A DNA stretch of 60,000 bases from Takakia lepidozioides (GCA_030704615.1 CM060733.1:29142001-29202000), one strand, 5' to 3'. Shown: positions 1-11,500, numbered from the stretch's first letter. Notes: generated from the sequence alone by a model not told the origin. Numbers and translations: made by a program.

Positions 1-2
1 GA

Positions 3-206
3 GGCTTCAAGCGGGAGCTGCAAGAACGAGTGTTACGTAAGGCGGTAGCAGATGCCGAGGTCAACCTAGAGGCTAGAAAGCGTCTGATAACAAACCCTGA
101 AGCTGCTGGAGAGGATGAATCCGCCATACAACCAGTACGGCCCATCATCTGGGGCACCACAATGTATCGAGACCTGTGGGTCAAAGCTGCCACCATCGAC
201 AACTAA
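3..206 (+). pseudogene. Unassigned partial ORF at the window edge
   Basis: An open frame enters from the left edge and stops with TAA at 204-206, giving 67 codons of charged, helical-looking protein (starts GFKRELQERVLRKAV, ends WVKAATIDN). Further open stretches follow in shifted frames (about 208-282 and 330-450, the last containing RRTIEFQMLEALDHDF), so this looks like a decayed coding region, perhaps the end of a transposon protein. I do not recognise the family. Codon-like composition is the only support. Confidence 0.25.
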
Positions 207-449
207 CTTGGATGACGACACAGTCCCAAGTTCTCCCACAAACATCTATGAGGACATTGACAATCCCCTAACTCGGTAAGGTATGTGAAAGTGAGGGTGG
301 ACTGGGAACGTCGGGTGTAGGAGGCCTCACAGACCAATCCGTTGAGCCAACAAGTTCCTGCCTTTCGATACCAGCCTCGCAGGACGATTGAGTTCCAGAT
401 GCTTGAGGCTCTAGACCATGACTTCGACTCATCACCGAGTCCCGTCTGA

Positions 450-1190
450 TAAATTTTTCTTAAGAACAGAAGGTATATGCAGGGAAACAGATGAGTTTCC
501 CAGAACTAAAGTTACTGTCCAAACAGACTCCAGACACCTTGATCAGTTATTGCAATCCTATCTGTAGAGCCAATCCTTGCTTGTGCTTGCACACCCTCAA
601 AAAGAGAGAGCGTGTTAGGTGCATCACATTATGAAACACATGTCTCCTGCAAGAACAAAAAGCAAGCCTTCATCAACGCTGTTCATGCATCCAGGAGGCA
701 AAATCACAGGTGCGGGCCAGGAACCAGCCCACGATTGCAGATTTCCTCAAGAAATAGCAGTTTGCCATGTGGGTCTTTGACCCTCTTCGGTCTTCTATCT
801 TCAGAGGAGGGCCTGGCAGTGAGGCATGCCAAGTGGGATGAGTTGGGCCGGACCCCATCACAATCTACTACATGTACGCCACATCGCAATACTGTGTACA
901 GGTGCCTACAATGCTAGTGCGCATCATGACACCTGTGAAGGGCAGGTGGCGAACTTCAAGTGTATCAACGTTAGTAAGTCCTGGAGATTCGAGGGAGATT
1001 TCTAGTTTTATTCCAAAGTCCTGTAGGATTTGCAGGGAGATTGAATCCTTTGAGGAAGTTTGGAAGGAAGCCCAGACTGTGAATCACACTACACATTGCC
1101 ACGGCAAGACTCACAAATCCGATGATTCCGGTTATATAGTTAGAAGGAGCTAGTTTATTCTTAGTATTTTAACTGCTCTGAGGAGGTGTC
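450..1190. other. Intergenic DNA upstream of the catalase gene
   Basis: No convincing gene is visible. Open frames on both strands between 612 and 1153 overlap each other and have no recognisable motifs. A TATA-like GTTATATAG at 1131-1139 lies about 55 bases before the catalase ATG and could be its core promoter with a very short 5' leader. This is inference from position only. Confidence 0.35.
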
Positions 1191-4100
1191 ATGGTCACTG
1201 TATGCGTTCCTCTTCTATCGGCCAGTTCAATGCAATCTCTCGCAGCTGCAAACAGTGTCAGCACTTCTACATCCTCACAGCGCTCCCAAATTGCGAAGAC
1301 CTCTTTCATTGGTACTCCAGTTCCTGCCAGACTATCTTTCTCGCCTGCAATGGCGCCAGGAGCTAATCCGAACCTTGTGAATCCAGTGAGGAGTGGCATC
1401 CTCGGTCTTGGAAGCAATGGAAATGGGCATGCAGCTCCCAAAGATTCCGAGGATCAGCCCCGACTGGGAACCCATGGGAAGCCTCTCTATACCACCCTCG
1501 GCGGTCACCCTGTCTCGGATGACAACAACAGGTAGGGACTACAGACGTTGACGACTTTGACAGCTTTGGGGACTGAAGCGAAAGTTATTCTCATACAGTC
1601 CTGGGATCTTTGGAGCTGTGCTCACACATGCACTCATGCATACATCCAACTTGGAAACCAGTAGATCTCAGCTTATGAGCTGAATCACCATCGAAGTCTG
1701 TGTGTAAGAGTGTTCGCGAGTGAATTTAAGCCGCGGGTAATCGGGCCTTGAGCTGATAACGAGTATACTTATTGTGGACAGCATAATTGTAGATGGGAGT
1801 TTGGCACTGTCTGAATCTCGAATCTGATATTAGTGGTTGACATCTTGCAGTTTGACGATTGGAGAGAGCGGGACATTGACATTTGAGGATCGACATGTGC
1901 TAGAGAAACTAGCTCACATGAATCGCGAGCGCATTCCTGAGCGCGTTGTCCATGCTAAGGGTGCTGGAGCTCATGGATACTTTGAAGTCACCCAGTAAGT
2001 TCCTCCTCTCTATTGCACTTCAGGAAATCAAGATATTGCTCAAAACTCTCTTTCTGACGTTGAATAAAAACTCTTCATACAGCTACTGGTCTCTTGCTGG
2101 GTGGTTCAATTCAAGGAATCTAGCATGTCCAGCCGGTCGAATTACAGATTATGACTGCATTGTTTAAGACTGATGGTCAAATCTCCGAAGAAGTGCGTTT
2201 AACAAAAGGTCTGACGATCATTTAGATCGCTTACAAATCTAGTTAAATTAGCTGGCACCCGCTCTTCTGTTCACAATCCGTACTGGTTTTTGATGTATAC
2301 CAATATGTTTGCTGTGCAGGGATGTGACAGATTTGGTTAAGTCAAAGTTTCTGAGCGAAGTTGGTAAGCGCACCCCAATTTTTGGCAGATTCTCAAGTGT
2401 GACCGGTGAATCTGGATATGCTGACACCGCCCGCGACCCACGAGGATTCTCCATCAAATTTTACACGGAGGAGGGAAATTGGGACATGGTTGGGAACAAC
2501 ACGCCCGTGTTTTTCATCAGGGATCCACTGAAGTTCCCGGATTTGATTCACTCTCAGAAGCGGAACCCGCAGACGCACATGAAGGATCCAACTGCGTATT
2601 GGGATTTTCTTAGCCTCGTGCCCGAGTCTCTTCATCAGGTACTTTGCAACTTCTGTTACAGATGTGTGTGTCTTTATTTTGACACCCAACCCATTACCTG
2701 GTGCTAGCTTGAACATCACAATTGAAAACGTCCAGGTCCACTACAATGTACAGACAGATTTTATCGTAATTTGCAGAACCTGTTAACTAATTTATTGGAT
2801 CACTTGCTTGATGGGCGGATTGTGTACACCCAGAAATCTAAGCGTTAATACAGTATTGTATATTCTCCCTTGTCTACTCTGGAAAAAGAACACTGAGATC
2901 ATCATGAATCGACATTTAGAGCTATAGGAAGATAGATGCATATCCAACTAAGCTCAGTGGAGTAAAACACCTGTAGACAAATGATCCCTTCGTTGGCAGT
3001 GACTTGAGAAATTTGGTTTCTGGCAGGCATTGATCACCTTCTCCCCAAGAGGAGTTCCTGATGGTTTCCGGCACATGCATGGCTATGGCTCTCACACATA
3101 TAAGTGGGTGAATCCGGAAGGAAAGGCCCACTGGATTAAGTTTCACTTCCTAAGTGACCAAGGCATCAAGAATCTTACCCACGAACAAGCAGTCGAAATC
3201 GCCGGGATTAACCCCGACTACGCTACTGAAGATCTCTTCCAAAACATCCAAAATGGCAATTTTCCATCGTGGACATTCAAGGTGCAAGTTATGCCTCTTG
3301 AAGACGCGTTCACGTATCGCTGGGACCCATTTGATTTGACCAAGGTACGTCTGCTCGTCCTTCTCTGTTGTTTGTGGAAATTGCATCAGTGATGGAGAAT
3401 ATGGTTTGCGACCCGACGTGAAATGGATGTGGAATAGTTTGGATCTGTTTGATACCAGCTCGCAGAGTGGCATTTGATGTCATACTCTTCTGGTTTCTGG
3501 AGGTACTCTACTCTGGCCATTAATGGACAATGTATGTGCAGGTGTGGCCTCACAAGGATTATCCGTTGAGAGAAGTTGGAAAACTCGTTCTCAATAGGAA
3601 TGTCACAAACTACTTCGCAGAGGTAGAGCAGGCATCTTTCTCCCCGGCGCACATGGTACCTGGTATTGAAGCATCACCAGACCGTGTGCTGCAATCGCGC
3701 TTGTTTGCTTACGACGATACCGCCCGGTACCGATTGGGAGCCAATTACTTGCAGGTGAAGATCCCAGATTGCCCTACCAATTTCTGCTTGCATTGAAATA
3801 TACAAGTTTTATATACATGTCAGCTAGACTGTCCTTCTCCGCTCCGAAGTTGCCATTGCTTGACATTGATATTGGGTTTTACAGAGCATAAGTTCTGCAC
3901 ATGGAGGTTTCCTTAACTCCAGAGCTTATGCTGCAGATGCCTAAGCGTGAATCTGCTTCGTATTCTTACTTCAATCTGAGTTGTGATTTCATGACGATGA
4001 TGTTATAGTCAACCTGTCTGAGGAAAAAGTAGGCTAGAGTACAACTAAATTGTCTTTCTTTATTCACTGTGTGGGCAATTTGTGGCTGCAGATTCCTATC

Positions 4101-4718
4101 AATCGATGTCCATTTGCCAAAGTGCAAACTTATGCACGAGATGGGCCGATGGTACTAAGCGACAATGGAGGCAGTAAGCCCAACTACTATCCCAACTCAT
4201 TCGAAGATTTACCTCAGCCTGACCCTGCGCAACCAGATGTACATCCTTACAAGTAAGCCAGTATTACCTTTGTTAAACTTCGCAGATGGTGTATGAAGTT
4301 CAGTTATATACTATTTGCAGTTCTGAAAAGCAACGCTCTAGTTCAATGAGGATCGGAGGTAGGAGTGAGCGCTAGCTCTGGGCTTCTACTATGCTCTAAA
4401 GTCGGTATAAGAAATTCTGACACCCCAGTTGACATTTGGAACAGACACGATGGGGGAATCGTTGCAAGGGCTTCACCCCGCAAATGGATAGAGCAAGATG
4501 ATTATGAGCAACCTCGAATGCTCTGGCAAAAGATGTCACCAGAAGACCAGGAGCTAACTGCCAAAAATTTTGCCGGGCACATCAAAGGAGCTCAAGAATT
4601 CATCATTAAGAGGCAAATTGGAGTCTTCCGTAAATGCGATGAGAGTTTGGCATCTAAAGTGGAGGAAGCTCTGGAGATGAAGAAGAAATCTCCAGATCCT
4701 TTCACCATGGTGGCATAA
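1191..4718 (+). CDS. Catalase, clade 3 (NADPH-binding) type, eight exons, putative organelle-targeted
   Basis: Haem catalase, converting 2 H2O2 to water and O2. My exon model is 1191-1531, 1851-1994, 2320-2638, 3027-3344, 3542-3754, 4092-4252, 4321-4358 and 4429-4718. All junctions are GT-AG; the sum is 1824 bases, 607 codons plus TAA, with no internal stop. The core starts near residue 83 ([15 protein letters not shown]). The distal His is His148 in [13 protein letters not shown], the distal Asn lies in [12 protein letters not shown] (about 219-230), and the proximal haem Tyr is Tyr431 in [14 protein letters not shown]. The core pattern ([35 protein letters not shown]) is that of small-subunit clade 3 catalases of bacteria, fungi and animals, not the clade 1 plant peroxisomal enzymes. 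Residues 1-82 are Ser/Thr/Ala-rich with few acids, like a plastid or mitochondrial transit peptide. The C-terminus is TMVA with no SKL-type signal. Exon 7 has only 38 bases and encodes a Ser/Arg-rich insert. Intact and probably functional. Confidence 0.93.
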
Positions 4719-5080
4719 ATTTATCAATTGTGTAAATTTTCACACACTTAGTATGACTCATGCTGTACAAATTGTAGGATAATACTACAACAGTCTGTTA
4801 ATTTTTAAATAAAACACGTTGTTCTCTGTTGCCTGTCATCATCTTTTGGCAGCTATTTGTGTAAGACATTTGCCCCACCGCGACAAGACAATGTTACAAA
4901 ATTTTGTTCTTCCATTGTTCATATCTTTAGGATAGTAGCTAGTGCCAAGTTTTTGTTGACAGAAGACCACGACGACAAGTTCTGGCTAAACCTTAATATA
5001 CATTCTAGCCAAAAAATCACATTATTTCTAGCCAAATAACTATATTGTTAATAGTTGAATTATTGAAGGGGAAGAAGAGT
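4719..5080. other. 3' flank of the catalase gene
   Basis: AT-rich sequence after the catalase stop. An AATAAA at 4806-4811 is a plausible polyadenylation signal, giving a 3' UTR of about 110 bases. Nothing else is recognised before the tandem array begins. Confidence 0.4.
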
Positions 5081-5990
5081 GAAATCTCAAAAGGTGTTAT
5101 ACGGCCTCAACAGTCAACCATGACCAAGAAAAAAGACTGTAACATATTTTTTACATTTATTCTAATGATCGCTTAAATCCAATGTAAGGTTCTCTTAAAT
5201 TGGAAAAAATAAATAAATAAATAAAATGTTATTGACGCTTGTTGTAAGCGTCCTTTATAGCATTCTAAGCCGCTCTAAGGATTTCATAGAGCAGGAAAAC
5301 AAATTGGTCATGGTTGACCAAAGAAGATAAACCTTAACATATTTTTTACATTTATTCTAACAATCCCTTAATATCCTTAGAGCCAATGTAAGGATTTGTT
5401 AGATTGGGAAAATAGAACAAGCTAAATTGCTATTTACGTTCATTCTAAGGATCCCTTAGAGCCGCACTCTAGAATTTCATACAGTGGGAAAACATAAATA
5501 GCTAAATTGCTATTTATATTCACTCTAAGAATCCTTTAGAGCCGCTGTAGGGGTTTTTTAGAGTGAAAAAACAGAAAAAACTAATTTGCTATTTACATTC
5601 TATCTAAGTATTACTTAAGAGTTAAAAAATTAAAAAAAGATAAATTGCTATTTACATTCGCTCTAAGGATCGCCGCTCTAAGCCGCTCTAGGATTTTCTA
5701 CAGCGGGGAAACAGAAAAAGCTAACTTGCTATTTGTATTTGCTCTAAGGATCCTTCAGAGCTGCTCTAAGGATTTATTAGAGCGGGAAAACAAAAAAAAT
5801 CTAAATGGCTATTTGTAGTTGATCCAAGCATTAGTTAGAGCAAGAAAACGGAATAAATTATATTGCTTTTCGCTCTAAGGATCCCTTAGAGACGCTCTGA
5901 GCCGCTTTAAGGATTTTTTAGAGTGATTAAAAAAACAACACATTCACTCTAAGAGTTTCTTAGAATCACTCTAACGATTTTTTTTATTGC
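5080..5990. repeat. Tandem array of about 80-bp palindromic units (array 1)
   Basis: Degenerate tandem repeat. Each unit carries a core like CTCTAAGGATCCCTTAGAG followed by GCCGCTCTAAGG, a T-run and an inverted TTAGAGCG, then GGGAAAACA and an AT spacer GCTAAATTGCTATTTAC. Well-preserved cores sit near 5255, 5431, 5521, 5660, 5740 and 5875. The leftmost part (5130-5200 and 5335-5400) shares a longer AACATATTTTTTACATTTATTCTAA block about 200 bases apart. Spacing is roughly 80-90 bases. The cores are near-perfect dyads, so each unit can form a hairpin. There is no coding capacity. Confidence 0.75.
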
Positions 5991-6968
5991 TGATTGAATT
6001 GGAATATTATCAATATTATACATGTCATATTTGATGTATACAGGAAAAAATAATAATAATAATAATAAATGTATAGGGATTCGAACCCTTACAGCTATCC
6101 ATTATAGCATACAAAATTATGGCCCAAAGGCCTTAAAGATTAACCATGAAGGTTAAAAAAATTGGAGATTTTGAAATATAATATGATAAATAATTTGATT
6201 GAATGGATTTTGAATTTATTGAAATGATGAAGTCTGAGGTTGAAAACATGATATAATATAATATTATACATTATATATTATTTATTTATTTATATTTAAA
6301 ATATTTATTAATATTATATTATTATGTAATAAGTTTTTAAATTATTACACGTTAATATTAAGTTAAATTAAATTCGTTAATATAAATAGTATATTTGAAG
6401 TTTTTGAGATGTAATATGATAGATAACTTTGATTTATTAGATTTAAATTGGAATGATGAATCTGACATTGAAAGCATGATATAAATTGATAATATATAAT
6501 ATACATCATTATGTTTAAATAAATGAATATATTATACTATCGATTCTTTTAAATAAATATTTTAGTATGTTCATTTATTTTAAAAAATTAATATTTTAAT
6601 TTTGAAATATGAAAATATAATAATAAGATAAAGTGATATGAATAAATAATTATGTAGTAAGTAAAAATAACACATGATTGTAACTGATAATGATTGATTT
6701 ATGATAATAGATGGAATGATCCGCACCTCCCCGCACGCGCGCAAACACCACGGAGGACGATGATGCACATGAGGTGGATGCCCATGTGTTTACTTCCACA
6801 CCCCTTATTAGAATCATTAAAAGTTATATTACTGTACGAATTAAATCAACACATATTTACAATTAAAAATAATAAAATATTATTCAAAATTTAACTTTTA
6901 TACAACCAGTCACTTATAAGTACACCATGCTCTTAAGCAAGTATGTTATATATTTATTTATTTATTTA
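5991..6968. other. AT-rich spacer between the two palindromic arrays
   Basis: Very AT-rich DNA with short runs of ATTT and ATA repeats. Two similar stretches (about 6168-6255 and 6400-6485, both with TGAAATATA or TTGAGATGTAATATGATA, then GAATGATGAA.TCTGA) indicate an older duplication of about 230 bases. A GC-rich patch at 6718-6785 has no known identity. No gene is supported. Confidence 0.5.
6049..6125 (-). repeat. tRNA-derived SINE-like relic with (ATT)n tail
   Basis: Read on the minus strand, a T-arm-like AGGGTTCGAATCCCT (6075-6090, strong B box) is preceded by an A-box-like GCTATAATGGATAGCTG and followed by an (ATT)n run at 6049-6068. This is the layout of a short tRNA-derived retroposon: a polymerase III head and a simple tail. 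It has no complete cloverleaf, so it is not a functional tRNA gene. Confidence 0.4.
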
Positions 6969-7130
6969 TGAATCACATATACTATTTATTGGTATGTACC
7001 GACAAAATTGGTAGGTTGTCATCATTTATTATAATTAACACAAAACTTTATTTTCGATAAACGTTCATACATCCATTTATAATGCATTGACATCATTTTT
7101 AGAAATAAACCTTTACATATTAGTACCTAT
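6969..7130 (+). repeat. Left direct repeat flanking palindromic array 2
   Basis: About 160 bases starting GAATCACATATACTATTTATT and ending TAGTACCTAT. They recur in the same orientation at 8663-8801 with substitutions and a gap of about 24 bases. The shared order of blocks (TTCGATAAACG.TCATAC, ATTTATAATGCA, CCATTTTTA-AATAAACCTT, TAGTACCTAT) shows true homology. Confidence 0.75.
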
Positions 7131-7159
7131 GTTAAAAATAGTAAAATAGTAAAATATTG

Positions 7160-8610
7160 TTTATAACTGCCCTTAGGACTCCTTAGGATTTCCCTAAGGA
7201 GTCCTAAGGGGAGGAAAAACTGGAAATATGTAAATTATTATTTATTATTGCCCTTAGGACTCCCTAGGGCGTCCCTAAGCAGTCCTAAGGGGGGGAGGGA
7301 TGAAAACATATATATTATTATCTATAATTACCCTAAGGACTTCTTAGGACCTAAGGAGTCCTAAGAGGAAAAAAATGGACAGACATAAATATTTGCATTT
7401 AAGACCCGTTTAGTCAGCCTAAGGAGTTATAAGAGGGGGAGAATGGAAACATATAAATTATTATCTATAATTGCCCTTAGGACTCCTTAGGCCGGCCCTA
7501 AGGAGTTCTAAGAGGGTGAAAATAGAAATATATAAATTATAAGAAAATAAATACATATATATTATTATTTATAATTACCCTTAGGATGGAAAGACATAAA
7601 TAATTGCCCTTAAGAGCCGTTTAGGTAACCTAAAGAGTTATAAGAGGGGGGAAATGGAACATATAATTATTATCTATAATTGCCCTTAGGACTGTCCTAA
7701 GCAGTCCTAAGAGGGGAAAATGCAAATATATAAATTATTATTATAATTGCCCGTCCTAAAAAGGAAAAATAAAAATATATAAATTATTATTGTAATTGCC
7801 CTTAGGACTCCTTAGGGCGGGTCCTAAGAGAGAGAAAAATGAAAACACATAAATTATTATTTATAATTATCCTTAGGGCTTCTTAGGACAGTCTATGGAG
7901 TCATAAGAGAAGAAAAATGGAAAGACATAAATAATTGCCCTTAAGACCCGATTAGGCAGCCTAAGGGGTTATAAGAAGGGAATAAGTAAAAGATGTAAAT
8001 TATTATTTATAATTGCCCTTATGACTCCTTAGGACGGCCCTAAGAAGTCCTAAGAGAGGGAAAATGAAAATATATAAATTATTATTTATAAATGCCCTTA
8101 GGACTCCATTGGGCCGCCCTAAAGAGTCCTAAGAAGTGGAAAAATAAAAACATATAAATTATTATTTATAATTACTGACTTCTTAAGACAGTCTAAGAGG
8201 AGAAAAATGGAAAGACGTAAATAATCGCCCTTAAGACCCGTTTCAGCAGTCTAAGAGAGGGAGAAAATATAAACATATAAATTATTATCTATAATTGCCC
8301 TTGGGACTCCTTAGGGCCGTCCTAAGAAGGGGAAAAATTAAAAAATGTAAATTATTATTATAATTGCCCTTAGGACTCCTTAGGGCGCCCTAAAGAGTCC
8401 TAAGAGTGGGAAAATAGAATGATATAAATTATAATAGCCTCCTAAGAGGGGGAAAATGGAAAGATGTATTTTGTTATTTATAATTGTCATTAGAACTCCT
8501 TAGGGCGGCCCTAAGGAGTCCTAAGAGGGGAAAATAAAAAGATGCAAATTGTTATTTTTTATTGCTCTTAGGACTCCTTAGGGCAGCCCTAAGGAGTCCT
8601 AACCGGGGGG
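7160..8610. repeat. Tandem array of about 80-bp palindromic units (array 2)
   Basis: Roughly 18-20 degenerate units spaced 65-90 bases apart. A typical unit is a dyad TTAGGACTCCTTAGGGC-n-GCCCTAAGGAGTCCTAA, then a G-run, GAAAAATGGAAA and a spacer TATAAATTATTATTTATAATTGC. The last unit is perfect: arms 8568-8584 and 8586-8602, 17 bases each around one base. Units vary by deletion of one dyad arm. It has the same architecture as array 1 but a different core. It ends in a poly-G run at 8605-8624. Confidence 0.85.
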
Positions 8611-8662
8611 GGGGGAGGGGGGGGAAATAATAATAATAAATAAATAAATAAATCAACTTTAA

Positions 8663-8801
8663 GAATCACATGTACTATTTATTTGTAGGTGACACCATTT
8701 ATTACAATTAAAACAAGATTTTGTCTTCGATAAACGATCATACAGCTATTTGTAATGCACCGATATCCATTTTTAATAAACCTTCATAAGTTAGTACCTA
8801 T
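8663..8801 (+). repeat. Right direct repeat flanking palindromic array 2
   Basis: Second copy of the 6969-7130 sequence, same orientation, lacking the block GGTATGTACCGACAAAATTG. The array between the copies is therefore bracketed by direct repeats, as if duplicated or carried inside an LTR-like unit. Confidence 0.75.
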
Positions 8802-9375
8802 TCAAAAAGTGTGTGGGATAAGGTTAATAAATAGCAACTTTTCATTATGTTTTCATCCAGTTATTTTATTTTTCATTCATTCTTTTTAGACTATACCTCA
8901 TTTTTTCCCCTATAAGTATAGAAAACGAGGATCATTTTCTTCTCTTTCTTCCGCAAGTTGTTTGCAGACAATAGATTTCTCAGTTTTGCTCTTTTACCTT
9001 CGTTTTTGTGTTTCTTCTTTGTTTCTGTTGCTTCTTTATGTTTCTGAGTCCTTTCGGTTCTTTGACAATGTTTTTTAGTTCTTCTTAGTAGTTTCATTTG
9101 TCTTTGTTCTTCACTTTTGGTTCTCTGTTTATGTTTCTTTCTAATCTCTATTCTTTATCTTTCTGTGTGAGTTTTACGATAGAATAGAACTTTCTCTTCA
9201 TTTTTCTCTTTCATTCTGTTGTCTTTTTTTCCTTTGAAAACTCTATAAGTATGCAGAATGAGGATCATTTCTTTCACTTTCTTCTGCAAACAAGCTTTTT
9301 GTATAGAATAGAATTGTCTCTGAGTTCTGCTCCTTTGCCATCGTTTGTGTTTCTTCTTTGCTTCTGTTGTGTTTC
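8802..9375. repeat. Pyrimidine-rich region with a duplicated TATA-bearing block
   Basis: T/C-rich DNA. The block CTATAAGTATAG-AAACGAGGATCATTT with TTTCTTCCGC and later TTTGTGTTTCTTCTTTG occurs near 8909-9035 and again, diverged, at 9241-9366, about 330 bases apart. The TATA-like core with a pyrimidine leader resembles an LTR promoter region, but I cannot match it to the LTR at 15936-17883. No coding sequence is supported. Confidence 0.4.
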
Positions 9376-11491
9376 CGGTGTTTGATCGAGAATGTGGCCA
9401 TCATGTCCTCAATGACCTCGTTGAGAAAATGCGATCATCTATCACTGACCAACTCACGAGGACAACCAAATCGAGAAAGGATATACTCGAAGATAAAAGC
9501 CAGTAGTTTGAGCATTTGCTTTCCTAACTGCTTTGGCTTCGGCCCACTTTGTCAGATACTCAGTTGCAAGAATGATATATCTGTTTGCTAGACGTTGGAT
9601 GGATTTCTCCAATGAAATCTATCCCCCACTTCTCAAACGGAGCAAGGGGTAGCGTTGGAACCAATGGCATGCCCAACCTATTGTCCTTGCGTGCAAACCT
9701 CTGACAAGCGTCACAACGACGAACATGCATATGAGCATCTTTGAACATAGAAGGCCAGTAATATCCAGATCGTAAAGCCTTCTGAGCAGTGAGCCGTCCC
9801 GCAAAGTGACCACCACAGAGGCTATCATGAGCAGCCTCCAATATTTGAGGAACTTCTTCCATAGTGACACATCTTCTCAAAAGTCCCTCTAGCCCTCTCC
9901 TATATAACTGTCCTCCCAATAAAACAAATTTCATACTCTGGACCTTGATCTTTCGCCTCTCATGACGATTCAAGCCTTCTGGGAATTCCAGGGTGCTCAA
10001 ATACTGTGCTATGGGTTCATACCATGCTGGAACAGTGTCTATAGCGAACAAGAATGCATCAGGAAAGTCATCATTGATAGGTTCATCCCCTAACTCTTCA
10101 GAGAGTCTGGAGAGATGGTCTGCTTGGGCATTTAGTCTTCCGGGTTTGTACACCACTTTGTAGTCAAACTCTTGTAACAAAATCAACCATCTAGCAATGC
10201 GACCTGTAAGATCTGGTTTGTTAATCAAATAGCGCAATGCCATGTGATATACAAAGAAGATGAATGGTGTCTCCAAGAGGTAATGACAATATTTTTGTAT
10301 TGCAAAAATCATAGCCAATGCCTCCCTTTCAGTCGTACTATACCTTGATTCTACATATGTAAGCTGACGGCTGGCAAAAGCAATGGGGTGATCATGGCCT
10401 TCTGTATCAGGTTGACACAAAGCACATCCAACTACAACTGCTGAAGCGTCAACATACACATGAAAAGGTCTGTCCCAGACTAGTGCTGCCAAAACTGGTG
10501 CTGAGATCAGTTTTTGCTTTAGGTTCTCAAACGTTTGTTGGCATCTTGTATCCCATGAGAAAACTTGGTTCTTTCTTAATAAGTGGGTCAAGGGGATGGC
10601 CTCTAAGGCGTAGTTTCCCATGAATCTTCTGTACCACCCTACGTGGCCTAAGAAACTCCTGACCTTTGACACTGTTTCCGGTGGTAAAAGTTGAGCAATA
10701 GCCTTGACCTTGGATGGGTCAGTAGCAATTCCATGTTTGGACACAATATGGCCTAACAAGAGTTCATGGGTAACAGCAAAGACACATTTCATTGGGTTCA
10801 AGGAAATATCAGTCTCCCTGCATTTGAGAAAGCATTCTCGAAGTGCGGTGATGTGACTGTGGATTTCCCCATGGCAACAAAAATCATCTAAGAAGATAGC
10901 CATGTTCCTTCGAACAATATCGGAAAATGCATAGGTCATCACCCTTTGAAAGGTCAGGGGTGCGTTGCATAGACCAAATGGCATGCGTGTATAAGCAAAA
11001 GTGCCCCATGGAGAAGTGAAAGTCGTCTTCATTACATCTTTTGGATCAATAAACACTTGGTTGTATTCTGAAAATCCATCCATGAAAGAATATATTTCTT
11101 TCCCTGCCACTTCCTCTACTAAGGAGTCAAGAAAGGGCAACGGAAAATGATCTTTATGAGTGACATCATTGAGAGGATGGAAATCCACACAGACCCGCAA
11201 GCCTCCAGTTTTCTTTCTTACAATCACCATTGGTGAAACCCATTTTGAAGTTTCAACAGGGAAGATAAAACCAGCAGCTAATAATTTCTCAATTTCCGTT
11301 TTGATTAGCAAAGCCAAATTTGGATTGACCCTTCTTTCCCGCTGTCTTCGCGGTCGTGCCTGCGGAACTAAAGGAATTGCGTGCATTGCAATGTATGGAG
11401 GAATCCCTTTCAGTTCAGTATAGGACCATGCAAAAACTTCACGGAATTCTTTGAATAAAACCTGGTACTCTAGGACCTGCTCTGGAGTCAA
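9376..11491 (-). pseudogene. Ty3/gypsy pol: RT, RNase H and truncated integrase (Tat/Ogre-like element)
   Basis: Polyprotein segment of a minus-strand LTR retrotransposon. RT begins at LTPEQVLEYQVLFKEF and includes GGLRVCVDFHPLN, MPFGLCNAPLTFQR and the catalytic box FLDD (10883-10894). RNase H keeps the YVDAS and TEREALA motifs, but the usual TDH Asp is Tyr (FFVYHMAL), so it is probably inactive. The integrase has an HHCC-type zinc region (AHDSLCGGHFAG, then CDAC) and the start of the core (WGIDF). The main frame stops at 9560. IN sequence continues in shifted frames (ATEYLTKWAEAKA, then SRFGCPRELVSDR) and homology ends near 9376 after FSIKHR. The rest of IN and the 3' LTR are absent, so the element is 3'-truncated. 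Confidence 0.93.
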
Positions 11492-11500
11492 CTGAGCTCT

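Noticed and set aside
612-1153. Upstream exon of the catalase gene in this region
   Set aside because: The ATG at 1191 already gives a full presequence and core. Frames here show no continuity with it, and the TATA-like element lies between.
6049-6125. A functional tRNA gene on the minus strand
   Set aside because: The T-arm and A-box-like parts are good, but no acceptor stem or anticodon arm of normal length can be drawn.
5080-8610. CRISPR-like array of regularly spaced repeats
   Set aside because: Repeats are degenerate, about 80 bases with no unique spacers, and the window is nuclear plant DNA. They are tandem satellites.
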